The notes below the pieces were generated by a model. It ran no database searches and had not been told where the DNA came from. It worked only from the letters and a program-made list of their open reading frames with translations. 64,000 nt of DNA. Source: Aquila chrysaetos chrysaetos (lineage: Eukaryota > Chordata > Aves > Accipitriformes > Accipitridae). Positions 12,501 to 27,500 of this stretch are shown in pieces. The stretch lies in NCBI RefSeq assembly GCF_900496995.4, contig NC_044010.1:2542001-2606000 (forward strand). Direction: 5' to 3'. Position 1 is the stretch's first letter. Each line of letters begins with the position of its first letter. The position numbers and the translations under genes are program-made.

Positions 12501-15494
12501 AGCACTAGGGACCCAGAATAGCAGCCTTGCTCTTGTGGTCAGTAGGGGGTTAAAAGCACTTGAGGAGCAGAGTGCATCAGCCCAGGTGAGAAGGCATCTC
12601 CATCACAATCTGGCTGAGGTCTCATCTGAAAACCATAAGCAGCAGACCCTTAAAACTGCTAAGGTCTTTCCTTGCTACCAAGCCAGTGAAAACAGAGCTG
12701 TTTGTCTCTGGAAAGCACCAGCACCACTGCCCACAGGGCTGTGGATTTCTCCATCCTCTCCCAGAAGATACTGAAGAGACTGCAGAAGCTCTGACTACAA
12801 GCAGCTCTGCTTCAGAGCTAGAGGCAGCTAAATTCTTCTGGGTTGTTGTAGGTAGTTCTATTCCCTCTTGTTAACAAGAGTGCCAAGAAGGAACTCTTGA
12901 TTGTTTAAGACAAATCAAACCTCACTATAAACAAAAGCATCCTGGGACAGCCCTACTGCCCCAGTTCCTCCACAGTGAGCACTGGAGGAAAAGCCACAGC
13001 CACAGGAGTCATTCCTCTACTCATCTCCTTGTCTTCACAAGCCCAGGCTGGGTCACCACAGCTTACATACCATAAGCAGCAAAGTACTGGGGTGCACAAG
13101 AACATAAGCATCCCACCTAGACCCTTTTTCAGGGTAGGAAAAAAGAGGAGGATTCAATACTCCAGCAAGGAAGGCAAGTGGAAACCCACTGTGTATCACT
13201 CTGGTTTTCAAGTTTTCCCTGTCTTTCCTCCCTATGCTCAGCCCCATGCGACCATACTTCCTACCTACCAGGGTATAGACATCTTTTATCTCCATGGCCC
13301 GACGGTGGAGAATGTCCCTGCGCAACACAATGAGGAGGAAAAGAAAACCCAGCAGCATGTGGCCCACATTGCTGAGGATGTTGTTGAAGGCACTGCAGGG
13401 AAAAAGAACGTTTAAGACAAAGGCAGCACAGCAGCAGGAGGATGAACCCCAGGCCATGATAAGCTGAATCCATTTTGCTCCACCACCACCATCCTCCACC
13501 TCAGCAGCTGCCAAACACCTGCCAGTTTTACACCCTGGATGACAATTTTAGGTTGAATAGTTCACCTGCCCCAGTAGATTTAACACTTCCTCTGTGAGAT
13601 TCTCAACTCTGGGCTTTCTTTGCACTCCCACATTAGTTCAGAGAAATGCTGCACTGAGAGGACTGAGCTGAACTTCTTTCTAGAGCTGCTGCTCCTTGGA
13701 TACAAGTGAAAGTGTCCAAAAGAGCATGGGAGCACCTCATTGCTGTGTCATAGGCTTGCCAGGAGAACCCAGGTGCTATATGTTCCTGGGTGCATGTGTC
13801 TCACTGCAACAGAAAGCCACTGCTGAGCAAAACAGAAAGCTCAGAGTCCTAAACTCTCAGTGGTATTATCAACACAGTTACTATGAGCCCAGCAAGGATA
13901 AAATCCTGACCTGGGCACAGCACAAACACTCAGGAGGCACAAGACAATAACACAGTGACCACAGGGCTCACTCACCTCAGCACCCCAAGGGGATGGGCGC
14001 ACAGAAAGTTGTAGTAGCAGATGTCCTGATTGCCAGTCACATTCACTACCTGGACAGAGAGGAGGTGGGAGACCTGATATTAGCAAATCCTCCCTGTTCT
14101 GGGGGTTTGCTTCATGCAAACACTGCATGTACACAAGGTGTACCAGGACACAGCCTAGCTCTAGCACTGGCACAGGGGAGTACTGACATCTGCACGTGAA
14201 GCTTTTAGCAAGGGACAAGATGTTGCCACAGGCCACAAACCTGAGAACAGTCTTCAGAGGAAAGGTTGTATGCTCTCAACCCCACTGCTAATAGATCTGC
14301 TTGCAGATATCTGAATAACAGCAGGATAGCAAGGGTAGGGAGAAGGGAGGAGAAATCACTCATATGACAGCAAACCCTACTTGCTTCCGTTGTCTTTTAG
14401 AGATAACAGCAGATTCCTCCTCCCTCTAAATGAAACAGGCCCCAAATGAGACATCAGATGAGCAGGAAACCAGCTGCACTCCCGCTTTGCAAGCAAAAAT
14501 AGCAGAACTGCAAGCTCAAGGAGCCAAGCCAGCAGCAACACTCAACGCAGTGCAGAGACCAGCCAAGGTAAACTGCCCCTCAGACAGAGCAGGATTCCTG
14601 GGTGATCCCAGTTTCACTGTGACTGTCATCCTTACACCGTGCAACCACAGAGCAAGTTTAAAGGCAAGAGGACCCAAGCGCATGGGACAGCCACAGAACC
14701 CAACGCACCGTCTGGTAAGTGATGACGAGCTGGATGACTGGCAGGGCATAAAACACTGCAATGGTGATGATGTTCCTGCAGAGAGGAGACAGTAGCAGCA
14801 GTTACACACACCAAAACAATTGGTGTACACCCAGGACAGAGCTCCGCAGTGATTGTGGAGGAATGTGTACACCTCAGTGCCTAAGAGTACAGACCCTGCT
14901 CTCCCAGCTGGAGCTTTTACTTCTGGTTACGATCTCCTGAAGCAGGAGAGCAAATGTGCTAATGCAAACAGGAGGCAAACGCTATGGGCACAAGAAAAGA
15001 CAGCATGTGGACCACAAGCTTATGTGTTCGAGTGTCAATTTCTCCCCTTCCCCAGTATGTTCCAGCACATTGGTTGTTACTACACTTTAAAGCAATTATG
15101 CAAACCAGAATCCATTGCCAGGATCATGTGTACACTGGTCCACAAATATCCTTATTTGAGGTAAATGGGATCTGCAGTTACTGGTTGGAACAGCCTCAGA
15201 ATGTGTAACAGGATGGCTCAAAGAACATCCTCAGGTGTGAAGTGTGGTTCAGAAGAACGGCACGTGGACCGACTCTACAACCAGAGACTGGGCCTAGAGT
15301 TTGAGCCTTACCAGTTTGTCTTCTCCTTACCAGAAATAGATTTTGTATTTTTTGCTGACAATCCTTCGGTCCTTCCTGGACAAGTCTGATAGATAAAGGA
15401 ACACCTAAAACATTAGTGGGTGGGGAAAGAGGGAAGAAAACAGAAAAAAAACCAATGAAGACTACAGAAGCCAGTAGAAGATCTTGACATATTT

Positions 15495-15527
<33 letters not shown>

Positions 15528-18500
15528 CAAACACAGCAAGCTTGTTGTGTCCCTTGATTCTATGGCAAAAGAGTTCTGCAAAACCCGCTGACCTCCAGGA
15601 ATGGCTCTGACCACAAGGAGCAGTGTGGGGCAACAAAAGGAGGCAGTTTGAGAGCTGCTAGCTTAAAGCCCCTCTGTACATCCACTGTAGTCGCACTAGT
15701 TGTACCACATAACTACCTACTATTGCACACTAATTTCTCCCTATGCTGTCGCACCTTCTAGGACTTTCTGGGACACTCTGGGCTTCTTCCTCCTTTCTCA
15801 ATAGTCCCCAATACATTCTGATTTTCCATATTAAATCACTCATTTCAGCAACACACTTAGCACAGCAGGAAAACTTTATAGACTCTGAAAAAAACACTGA
15901 GAAGCACATTCTGCTTTATTAGACTAAATCCACCTAAAAGGAAAGCGAAAACTTAAAAATCCTGGCAAGTGACTACTGCTAGTCCTAGCCCAGATGTGTC
16001 CATGGCCCAGCATCATGGCCACAGCTGTAAGACCAGCCGTACCTTAGTGCGGATGACGTTCTTATCACTTTCAATTTCTGGCATGGTGTCAAAGTCGCTC
16101 TCCTCCTCTACAGAGCTGTCTGTGTCAGAACCAGCAGGCGGCCCACGCTCAGGGGAAGACAACTGATGTCCACCACTGGAGCTTGACTCATCTAGAGCAG
16201 AGCAGGGAGAAGGAAACAGGCAGGGTAAAGGCTAAAGCCCTCTATGCACAGCAAGAAGAAAGCTGCCCCAGATACCAGACACAATCTGCTGGGACAAGTT
16301 GATACGGCCATTTCAGGGAACAAGGTTTTCCACGATCACAAGTCTTCCTGAAAGTCTCAGATTATCAGGTAAGAGCACTTTCAAGGACCATCTTCCCACC
16401 TCTGCAGCATTTTGGGTTTTCCTCTGCTTTTATTCTATTACTTTTCATCTCTAACATTTTCTACTCTTTACTAGCCTGGGCTCTGAAATCTTGAAGTCTG
16501 AGAAGTCAGAAAGCTCTAGTGAAAGCATCAGACTGTTCAGGGGTCAGAAATAGGCTGACCTAGTTAATCTCCAGATTTTATATAAGCTTTATATCTAAGC
16601 TTTTCTAAAAATATTGTAGAACAAAAGACAAAGAGAAAGAAAGTTGATTTTTCAAGGCAGGCAGAGCATCAGCTTTGCTCCCATTTCATCCACAGTATCG
16701 GTCACCTGCAGGTCAACACGACCTGCCTGCACTTTCCACAGGCTGGCCAAGCTCCCAGCCAGCATATTGCCCATACTGGCATGAGCAGAACACAAGTTTC
16801 TCCCTCACTTCCCAAATGCTTTTAAAGCGTTTCCTTGGGAATTGGGAAAGGGGGGTAGGGTGGTACTGAAGCCCTCAACTCTATTCCAGGACTCAAATCC
16901 TCCTGAATTTTTCCCAAACCTCACAAAATCTCAGTTCTGTGTTTCTTTGTCAGGCGTTCAGAGATACCACACCTTCACAGTCCAACAACTGGGTGACATC
17001 TGGAGTGTCAGGGCTGTATTTACACCACAGTGAGCAAATGCATCCTAAACAGGGACTAAAAATTAGACAAAGTTGCTCTGCTCTCTCATTTGAGCAGCTG
17101 CCTGACACTGCCCTGGACCTGCACCACCTCACCCTGCAATCTGGGTCCCCAAACTGTCAAATTCAAGGATTATGCCCAGAAGTCCACAGCACTGAGCTAT
17201 TCAGTGCCAATCCCTCCACAGGAGGGAAAACTGTTGTAAGGAGACTAAGAAACTCTGGCAAAGGAAGGCATTTCACATCATCTCAGATTAGCAGGAACCT
17301 TGGGAGTTTGGTTTTTTTCCTCCTCTGCTGCCAGGGCGTGGTTCACCTGTTGACAGCATGACACTATTTCTCCCCTAGTGAAACCTCTGGACTGCAAGAA
17401 GCTCTGATTCTCTCTTGCCTTACAGCACACAACCCTTCAGTCTTCCAGTGAAAGGCATGATTTAGTGTAAAGGCAGGCTTGATGAGCTAATGACAGACCC
17501 CTAGATGTTTCGTTGGAAGGGACTTTTATTGGTCCCTAGTCAACCTCCTGCCTGAAGCAGCATTGTCACCAACACTCATCAGGTGACCATGATTTTGTCT
17601 GGCCAAGCCAAACATTTCCAATGACAGAGTCTCTCTGGACACCTCTTCCAGAGATTTGCCACCTTTTTGATGTAGATGTTTTGCCCAAAAGTGCAACCTG
17701 AACCTCCCAAGCTGCAATTATTTTTTTCAAGTAGTTGCAAGCCACTCTTAAAGCAACTTGCAGCTTTATTCCCTTCTGGCTTTAAAGCACCTTAAAGTGC
17801 CTCTCCTTGCCCCAGGCAGAACCCTCCCCATGCTCCCAGTTCTGGAAGACACTGTACCAATAGCACCATAGCTGCTTCCCTCAGGGGTGCTGGCTGTGAT
17901 GGGGTGTGAAGATGCCATAATCCCAGATCCTGCAATAGAAACAGACCCAAAAGGGACAGTTAGTTTCACATCAGTGCTTTGAAACACATCTCTGAGGTGA
18001 ATACAAACAGCTTGAAGAGCTGGAGTGACTTGGGAAAAGCAGCATTTCTCCAAACAGATGGCAGTCTCCCTCTAGAGCACACTGTGCAAAAGGAAACCCT
18101 CACTTTGCAATGTGAAGCAAACCCATTCCCTTCAGCCTCCCCACACAGGCTGCCAGTTTGACTCACAAAAGCACAAGCCTCCCTCCAGCACCCTGTAGGG
18201 ATCACATTAGGGGACTGCAAGACTTGACAAATTCTAGAGCAAGTCTCACAACATTCAGAGCACCCTTCTGAACTTCTAATTCTTCTCCTTCCCCTCCTCA
18301 CACATTGTTCTATTCAAATATTGCTACCTCCAATTGCCCCTGGAAGAGTCATAGGCAGCCTTTGGCAAGATAGCTGGTACATAGTTTTAACCAAGCAAGG
18401 AGAAAGCAAAAAATGCTCCATGCAAAAAGTGGTCACGATCTTGTGCTGATGACAAGAAGGGCAAGCTTTTGAGGGCTGGGAAGTCCCTGCCTCCCACCCA

Positions 18501-21500
18501 CACATCTGAAGCAAGGACAACTGCACCTCCCACTCAGGTTGCACTGGGACTTTCCCCTCCTGCCTCCACATTCCCTCTTTTTCCCCTCCTGTGGTGGGGC
18601 TCAGTTGTTGAACTGGCAGCAGACAAACATGGCAGGAAACACAGCCAGCTGACTCCCCTTACTGAGGGGTCAAACACCCATCTCCCCAAAAGGGAGGGAA
18701 GCAAGAGCAGCAGGAGCAGGACCATGTCTTCCCATGGTGGCAAACAGCGAGACAGGTCCAGCTGCTTACAAAGCTTCACCCTTGCAACAACATTGTGTGG
18801 CCAGTCAGCAGCAGAGGGATGCAGGACTTGGGATAATATTTAAAGCCAAGCAACCTTACTGCAGCCTGGCAATGGCCTGGCTTCCCAAGCTGCACCTCTG
18901 GCTTCCCAGTACATGATCGGTCCCAAACTGACAGGCACAGGCAGACTCCTCTTTCCAGCTGGCAATTCTGGACACTTCTGTAACACCTTGCACAGATTTT
19001 TATACCATTTCCATTAGCCACATACCTAAAGAGCCTCCAAACTTTTCCCTGCCTGAGCCCAATTTCTAGGCAGGGGAGCACCCATACAGCAATGACATTT
19101 GATGTTTCAAGTACAAATTACTGCTTTCCTTTGACACATTCACTGTGCTTGTTGGGCTGTGGACTAAGACTTGGTCTTCATTTCAGCTTCTCTACCCTTC
19201 TGCCCCATCCCTCTAACAGGGCAACAAACAGCTCAAAGAAGCATCAGAAGTGGACAACATGGCATGGACTGAGCACCAGAGGGAAGGCTCTGGCACACCA
19301 CAGTCCCCCCACATGACACCCCTTGAGCCCCGAGCTGTTATTAGCAGGATGTTGTTGTAGGTTTCTGCAGGAGCAAGATTCCACCTTCTATCATCACCCG
19401 CTGTGCAACCCTCCCTCTCTCATGGCATTTTATTGTTGCTTTAAAGTCATTTGGAAAATCAGATCACTGGGAAGAGAGTGAAAGCAGCGCTGCCCCATGT
19501 TCATGGCACCAAGGCACACACAGAATTCCTACTACCATCAGTCCTGTCCCACAGGGATGCTCCCTCCTTATTTTAGACCAGGCTTTATGCTCTCAAGTGA
19601 CCTGTCAACCTTGTCTCCCAAGTAATCAAGGAAAGATTTAAATCTGGACAAAGCAGGGACACCAGGGAGAAGAGGCGCTATCCTGTCTCTAACAGCTGCT
19701 TTGGACCCAGCCTGCCCACTAATTTCAGTCCCACTTCCCAGTGTGCAAGTGAGTCAGCAAAGTAAATGTACCACACTAGGTGTGGTTCCTCCAGCTATCC
19801 CCTCCACCAAATAGTGATGACGTGGAACGGGAGGTGTGCCACAGGATTAAAAAAAAAAAAAAAAGTTAACCACAGAAACCAGGCATAAGATGGATGACAG
19901 GAGCTTGGTGGGGAAGGGAAGTGATGAAGAAGGCAAGACCCAGAGGTACTTTGGAAGAAGAGAAATTCCAGTAGGTGGGAAGAGGGGAAAAAAATTGAGA
20001 GAAAGCCAGCGTGCCCTGGGTGATCTGGAGGACAGGGAAGATGCTAGTTTCCATTTTACAGGCAACAGTCAGACACACACCCTGAAGAGACACAATAAAG
20101 AAACACCACGTGGGTAGGACATGGTTCCTCCCCAGAGGAAAGGACATGGCTGTGACATGCAGTGCCAGGCGTGTGAAGGTGGCATAGAGTGCAAGGGAGA
20201 GGACAGGTCACAGAAGGAGAAGGTACCTCTGGGAGGAAACCTGTAAACTGTGAAGGAACTGTGTTCCTCTGTCCTTTCACAGGGATGCTGTTCAGCAATC
20301 CCCCCTGACCAGGAACCCAGTTCTCTGCCCTCCAGGTCCATGCTAAGCACAGCATCTATGCCCTGCAGCCTCTTTGGGAACTTCCCAAGCACCAGAATTT
20401 AACTTCCACCTCTCACCAGGGCAGCTTGGAAAGCAGCTTCTAAGCTGCCTTCAGCACATGAGCCCTCAGCTACAGCACCAGCAGCACTCCCTGGAGCTTT
20501 TGGTCTCAGCCGGCTGAGACTGTGGCTCCATGCCTTAAACAGTGATCCCTTGTCACCACCCTGGAGCTCTTCCAGGGCCTTGGCCAGGTTCCTTCAGCTT
20601 CCCCAAAGTCCCCATTGGGAGTTTCACCCTTCCCATTTCTCCAGTGCGCTAAGACCTGCTGTTGTCTCACAGCAGGATCCATCCCAAATGACTTAAAATT
20701 AGAATATTTTGAAGCACATTTTTACAGTCCCCTGCTTATTTGGTTGTGAAGAAAACCTTTCACATACATTCCACATACAGAGATGCAGATGAGGATCTCA
20801 GTAGCTGAAGAAGCCACTCCTGAGAATCCAAATGCCCCCAGGTCCTTGGCAAAAATATTAACCCAAGTAATGCCAGGTCAGAGTGAAGTTCCACTGCTGA
20901 TCCTGTAAGCACAGCTCAGTTATACTAGTATGTTTATCTGGTGGTATGTAGCAGACCAGAGGGACTGAAGAAGCTGAGGATTAAAAAAGGGAGCACACCA
21001 AGAACCTTTCAGTGCTGCCAAAACATAACGTCCTCCCTTTGAGAGAGGTACAAATGACGATGCCTTTATCCTCAGACCAATGCTTTGAACTACTTTGCAG
21101 ACACTAAATATTTAAACAAATGAAACGGCCAGCTTCCCACACTTCTCCAGAAAGCAGAAAATCCCAGTGCCCTGCCCCGCCCCCATCCACACAGCAAAAA
21201 TTTCCGTCTTTCACTGGTAGCATCTTACATGCACCTATGTTTTTATAACGCAGAAATCTGCAGTATGTTGAAATGTGGGTGCAGCATAAAGTAAACTGAA
21301 TCCAATACCAAAGTAAATAACACAAACACCACTACCTAACTGTATTAGTCATTCATTCATTTGGTTGTCTGCAACTCCCAGTTAAAAACAAATTAAAATT
21401 TAAACTAAATTAAAAAATTAGAGACCCCATGCTTAAACCAGGCAGAGGAAATCTTAAAGCATAGGAGCTGATAAACTCAAAGTACCTTGCTTAAAAATGA

Positions 21501-24500
21501 ACAGACCTGACATCACGAACATTAGCCTGTAGCCAGGTCTAGCCAAGGCTTGCTCTTCCTCCACCCCTCTAAAAGCCAGCACCTCAGGGGAGGGGTCAGG
21601 ACCAGGTTCAGGGGAGCCTGCTTCAAACACCCTCTCTTGTGAGGGCAGAGAGGAAGCTCTAACGTCTTTCACCAGCACCAGAGACTATGTGGTACATGTA
21701 CAAGGACAAAGGCTTGAAGGGGCAGAAGGTACTTGACTGACAGCCTGTCCCGGGACCTGGGCTGTTCACTTAAAGCTATCACACAACAGAAAAGAGACCT
21801 TACCATCCTCAGGACTCAATCTCCCAGCTGAAGCCTTCCTCCGAACCCTAAAAAAGAACAGGCAGCACTCATGAGACAGCCACAAACCCCAGCACCTGCC
21901 AGCCATGGCAGGATTATCTAGGACACTAATAGGTAAATATGGTGCAAGCTCTAAAAAACAAACAAAAAGTTTCCAACAAAAATAAACCACAAAAGAAACA
22001 AACAAAAACAACAACAAAAAAAAGAAAAATAGTGTTTGGACTAGACATGGCTCAGCCATGACTGCTTGCTATATACTTTTCTGATTTCCAAAGCAACAGA
22101 GGGGGTTTTTTACCCCCTCAACTATCCACCAGAGGCAGAACAACCAGTTACACGATCCTGGGGCAGCTAGGAAGTTTTCCCTTTTTTTTTTTTTTTGTGC
22201 CATAGAACAACCTGTTATGATAGCTGTGCTCAAGTTCACCTTGGATACAGATATCCTCCTCAGCACAAGCCCAGGCACCAAGTTCTGGGGCAGAGGACAC
22301 AGGTCAGGAGGGAAGCCAGCACACTTGAGGCTCCAAGGCCCTATTTGGGTCACTGCCACTTACTGCAGTACTCGGTCCAGCACTCTGGGAAGCATCTTGG
22401 TTCCCCAGTGCTCTGGCACCCCATATCCCAGACTGGTCCCATCACAATTCCCACCTACCACTCAGTGTCCTCATATAAGGAAACCCAGGGGTGGGGCACT
22501 ACAAAAGCTAGAGGGAAGAGCCTTAGGTTTTCATCATTGCCATAATCTGCACAGCAGAGGAAGAAAAGTTTTCTGGCTGATCATCAGTAGGAGCCCACTG
22601 AGTAGTGATGGACTTCTGCAGCTGCTCTGTTCAGATGCTTGCTGCCCCACTCACCCCAAATGTACTGCAGGGTGAGGAATCTCTGAGGACAATGAGAAAC
22701 AGAAAGGTTGTTCTTGTAAACCCCCTTGACTCACCTGATATAGTGCACAAAGGCAACAACCACCGAGCCCAGGTAAAAGGAGAGGAAACTCAGGAAGCTG
22801 AAGAACATGGCCTGGACATAAACAGACTCTGAGGAAAGAGAAGGCATCAGTCAGGGCAGGGACAGCCCCTCTCACAGCCAGCACTGCTGTCCTGCTCTTC
22901 CCAACACCACCTGGTGACAACACCCAGCCCCAAACAACCCTTCAAAACCCATCTCCTTTCTCTATGCCCGCCGAAATCAGGACAAAGAGGAATCACCAGA
23001 ACCTGTTGCAAGGTCTCCCCTGCATTTCTTCACCCCCAGTGCTAGCTGGTGTGCCCATGGGTATCTCCTGGAGGGTACCCAGGCTCCAATTGGTTTTGAC
23101 TCCTTTGCTGGTGCTTTCTGCACCATTCCATCAGAGGGCTGCCAGCCCAGCCATACCCTTCTAGGCAGAAGTGCCAAGTCCCCCTGTAAAGTTACATTGC
23201 TCTGCCCAGAGACACTGACTTTTTATAGAGGGCACAATCGTCACTTGAAGGTTCTTTGTCCGCTGCAGGTTCCAGGTACGGTTGACATTCCCTGTGAGAT
23301 GCAAAGTGTACAGCAAATATAAAAACAATCAAACATTTATGATCTCTGGCCCTGATCTTAGTTCTCTGCACTTGCAAAAACACCAGGGTCTGGCTTTTCA
23401 CTATAATCTGTGTGTGGTTTTGCTATAAACCTCTCTCAGACCTGTCAATATACAGCCTTTTCCATACACTTCCCCCCTCCTCCCTATCCACAACCTGTTT
23501 TTCAGGCTAGAAATCCCTGCTTGAGCCTTCCATACATTGCTCAAGTCTGGATGCCTGAATCCCAAGGGCATCTTGTCTCCTATTCATCTAGTCCCCAAAA
23601 TGCAGTTTCTCTCACTACAGATACTGGGACACCATTTTTGCCTTTGGCCAAAGCTCTTCTGGCAAAACACTTCTGTGCAGGATGCTATGCTAGTGACTTG
23701 CTATGTTTCAGCAGGGCTTAGCACACCCTGCCAGTACAGCTCTGCTGACAGCTTTAGGATAAGAGAAAGACACCCAGAAGGCAACAATTCTTTTTTTAGG
23801 GGAAAAAGGGGGGGGGGGGGGCAGGGGGAGTGCAGGGCTGTTGGGGGAGCCCGGTATATCTGTTGGTTGCAGTCTTGCTTCTCCTATAGGGAGGAAGCCA
23901 TCTGGCTTTGAGAGTAGGAATGTCCCCACTCCAGTTACAGCCACTACATGACTGGTGGAGGCTTTGCTTTTACCACTGCCCAGGAAGTGGACACAGTGTT
24001 TTCTACCCGGCAAAGGCACTAGAACAAGTCTCTTGTAAAATTATTCTCCCAAAATTACTAATTTTTCCTGTTCCCCCAAGTCCAGGACTGTCATAGAACC
24101 CAAGATAGCAGTGGGAGAAGATGCTCTCTGCAGGAACTGCCATCTGGGCCTCCATGCAGGCAGGAGAATAATACAGCAGGGGCAGGGTAGGGGAACAAAA
24201 AAAAAACAAAACCAAACACACCAACCAAAAAGCTGTAAGCAGCATTGCCTGGGTGTATCCAGTATCTCCCAAGACACCAGCAACTCCTCTGAAAAGCACA
24301 TAAACCCAGCAAGCCAGGCACTGTACTAGCCAGCCAGCTCCTGAATTGATCAAGACTTTTAATCTACCTGACAATATCAAATTTATACTTCACTTCCTCA
24401 CAGCTACCTGGTAAGACAGAGCTATATGACCATCCCGTGTCATCCCACAGGAAGGTCCCAAAGGACTCCTGCTGCTCCATCACCCAGACGCAGCAACCAA

Positions 24501-27500
24501 ATCGACCTCCCAGCAAAACTTACCATGAATGGAAGAAGGCACAGAACCCCCACAGGCATAATCCTCTGGCTTGATGACAAACACAACAAAGAACTGCTCA
24601 CCTGGGAAGTCCTTTCTCTGCATGGGAGGATGGAAGAAGACAGAATACATGAGATGTGAAGGAGCCTCTCCCTCCAAAGCAAAACAGAAGCGGTGCTCCA
24701 AAAGGCCACAGATCAGGTTTTAGTTGCTACACAGGCACCAGCCTGTTCTGGACAGAGCTTGACTTCTGGGGATGCTCCTCTTATCCTTGCTGACAATAAG
24801 CTGACTGAGTTCACCAGTATGAAGTACAGCAGTGCCCCAGTACAAGCAAACCAATACTAATGCATGTATTTATTTACTTTAATTAGTGCAAACCACCTAC
24901 CTAAGCTTTGCTTATTGAAAAGGCCCTACCACCACCACTCAGTGGTAGAAGAGCCAGGGTTCAAACAGAAGACATGTGGCTGCAGCCACTCTGATCTAGA
25001 CCCTCAGCACACGTAACACGCCTATCTAAGCAAATATAAGCAAGGTTTTGTAGTAAAAGGTAACATTGCTTCTTCCACTTACATGAGCCAATCTAATAAA
25101 AGCAAAGGCTTACAGCAGAATCAACAAAAGAAAACTAGGAATGCATAGGACAAACCACTGAAAAAAAACAACACTGGGACAAAAATCAGCATCTCACCTG
25201 CACAGTTATGGCTGCCTGCTTAGTCATAGACTGGTAAACACCGTTGAACTCCACATTATGGTCCAGGTCATACACTGGGCACTAAAACAGACACAACTAA
25301 GGGTTAAACCAGGGACAAAATCCGAACACAGGGAGCCAGCAGGAGAACAGACAGTGTAGAACAGCAGAAAAAGGCCCCCACTGGGGTGACAAAGGGAACA
25401 AAACAACCAGAATCCATTCAGAAGTTAGAAAAGCTGCTCTGAAGACACCAGCTGTGGCCTGCACTCACCGATCTCTGCATTCTAAGAGGGCTGCAGTTCA
25501 ATCCCAGAAGAGGATTCAGCCAGACTGATCACTCTACCATTCCCACAGGGCAGTGCATACACTCAGCTGTACACTGGTTGTGTCACACACTTTGCAGTCT
25601 GTACTATATGCCAAGTGCTTGCCCTCATTTTACCCTTTCCCACTACTCTTAATACCCGATAGGTTGAAAATCACCTGTCACAGTCTCCCCTCCTCCCCTT
25701 CCACCATTCAAACACAGAGATGAGGGCAGGAATTGGTGTTACCCATTTCTCTCCTCACCCCAGGTATTAAAGGCAACTGCCAGGACTTCAGAACCAGCAG
25801 CCAAGGTATCTTGCACCTCCATCACCACCTTGCTGCTCCCACACTGCAGGTCCCTGCATCATTCAGGGACGTGGGAAAGGAGGATAAATATGGGGCTATT
25901 TCCCAGCTGCAAGCAACAGCCAACCTCCATGGCAGGGAACAGCTGTTCTCCTCTTCCCAGGAAAAGGGAACAGTAATTGCATACAGAGGAGATTGAATTG
26001 GAAAGGAGGAGAGACCTCATGTCTGGAAATCAGAAGCTCCCCACACTGCCTTGAGCCAGGGGAGACTCAAGGGAACAGCACTGTCACCAGCATCCCATTC
26101 AACACCACTCCATGGAGAGATAGACCCATGTCACAAGGCAGCAGGATATTAAACCTCACAAGGGGAACATAACAAATGCCCTATGGTCAGGCTGGAGAGG
26201 AACAGCTTGTTCACCTATTTGCAGCAAAAATCTCTGTATAAGCTGCTTGAACTCAGCATTTCTGTCTTTGCCTCCTTCCCACAGAATTTTCATTCCTTTC
26301 AGGGGCTCCCTTTACCACCACCACCACATGAGGGTGAAGGCCTTCCTAGGGCTCTTCTCTCTGTTGGGGCACAGACCCCCTTACAGCAGGACACAGAGCT
26401 CCAGCAGGCAGCTCCTTACCCTTCCCTGCTCAGACTTACCACAATATCCTGGACGGAGACAACCGAGCATGGGTAGACTGCATCAGACACCACTTTAATA
26501 ATGACTGAATCGACATCCTGAGGAAATTTGTACAGAAAATACTGAGGAGAAAGCAGAGTGCTGAGAGTTACAGTCCAAAAATCACCACTGCCAGTAGCTT
26601 CAGAGCCTCCCTAAGGTACCTGCACAGCCCAAGCTGGGCTTTGGGGTTGGATGTGGAAGGCTTTCACAAAAATTAAGATTTCAAACATTAGAACCTTACC
26701 TAGAGAAGAGCATATTAAATATGTACAAGACAACTCTCCCCCTTGCACAGCATGCTGTTAGACACAGCCATCTTCAACATGCAAGATATGGCATAGCTTC
26801 TGCTCCCCTTAAGCTCTTTTCCACCTCATCAAGCTAAAGTGACTTCATTTTATACCCTACTCCATTTTATGTTGCTATGAGCAATTTCCAGATGTTTCCA
26901 TACTGCTGGCTGTACTTTATATATGGAACTTATCATCGAGTTTATCTCGGATGGGTTGCCTCAAAGACAGACTCTGAAAAGTATTAGGTCAAATGGTTGT
27001 AACTCTGTCAAGAGTTTCATAAATAAATGCCTGATATTAATTGTAGGATTTAGGGGGGTTGGGTTTTTTTGATTTTGAGGGCAAAGGGTAAACGGTTTTT
27101 CTATTCTCACTTCAGCTTTGAAAATAATTCAGCTATAGCTCCAAAAAGATTTGGGAGAGACTAACATCTGCCAATATTCCTACTTTTCCTCTGGGGGCAA
27201 GGAATGGCATTTCTTATGCTTCCGTAGTTTGAGCAGGACCACAAGACAGTCTGTGGGGTCAGCAAATGCCCTGCCCTGTCCCAGCAAGGGCCTTTTCAGA
27301 TTTGGGCAAAAGATGTCCCAGGCAACATCATTATTTGCATATTTTTCCCAGTAAAAGTTTGATGTACTACACCAGTCAGCTGCTGGAGAAGCAGGGTTTC
27401 TGTGCCCACCCCAGCAGGCAGGCTTGTTGCAAGGGTTCCCATTGTCCTGCTTGGATCCCAGACCCTGAGGGCTCAGGCTCACAGTCACAGCTACCATGAG

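Noticed and set aside
22735-24524. A direct exon 7 to exon 9 join as the main SIDT1 transcript
   Set aside because: It is in frame, but it would lack the conserved [16 protein letters not shown] segment. Exon 8 at 23220-23291 supplies it with good homology, so it belongs in the main model.
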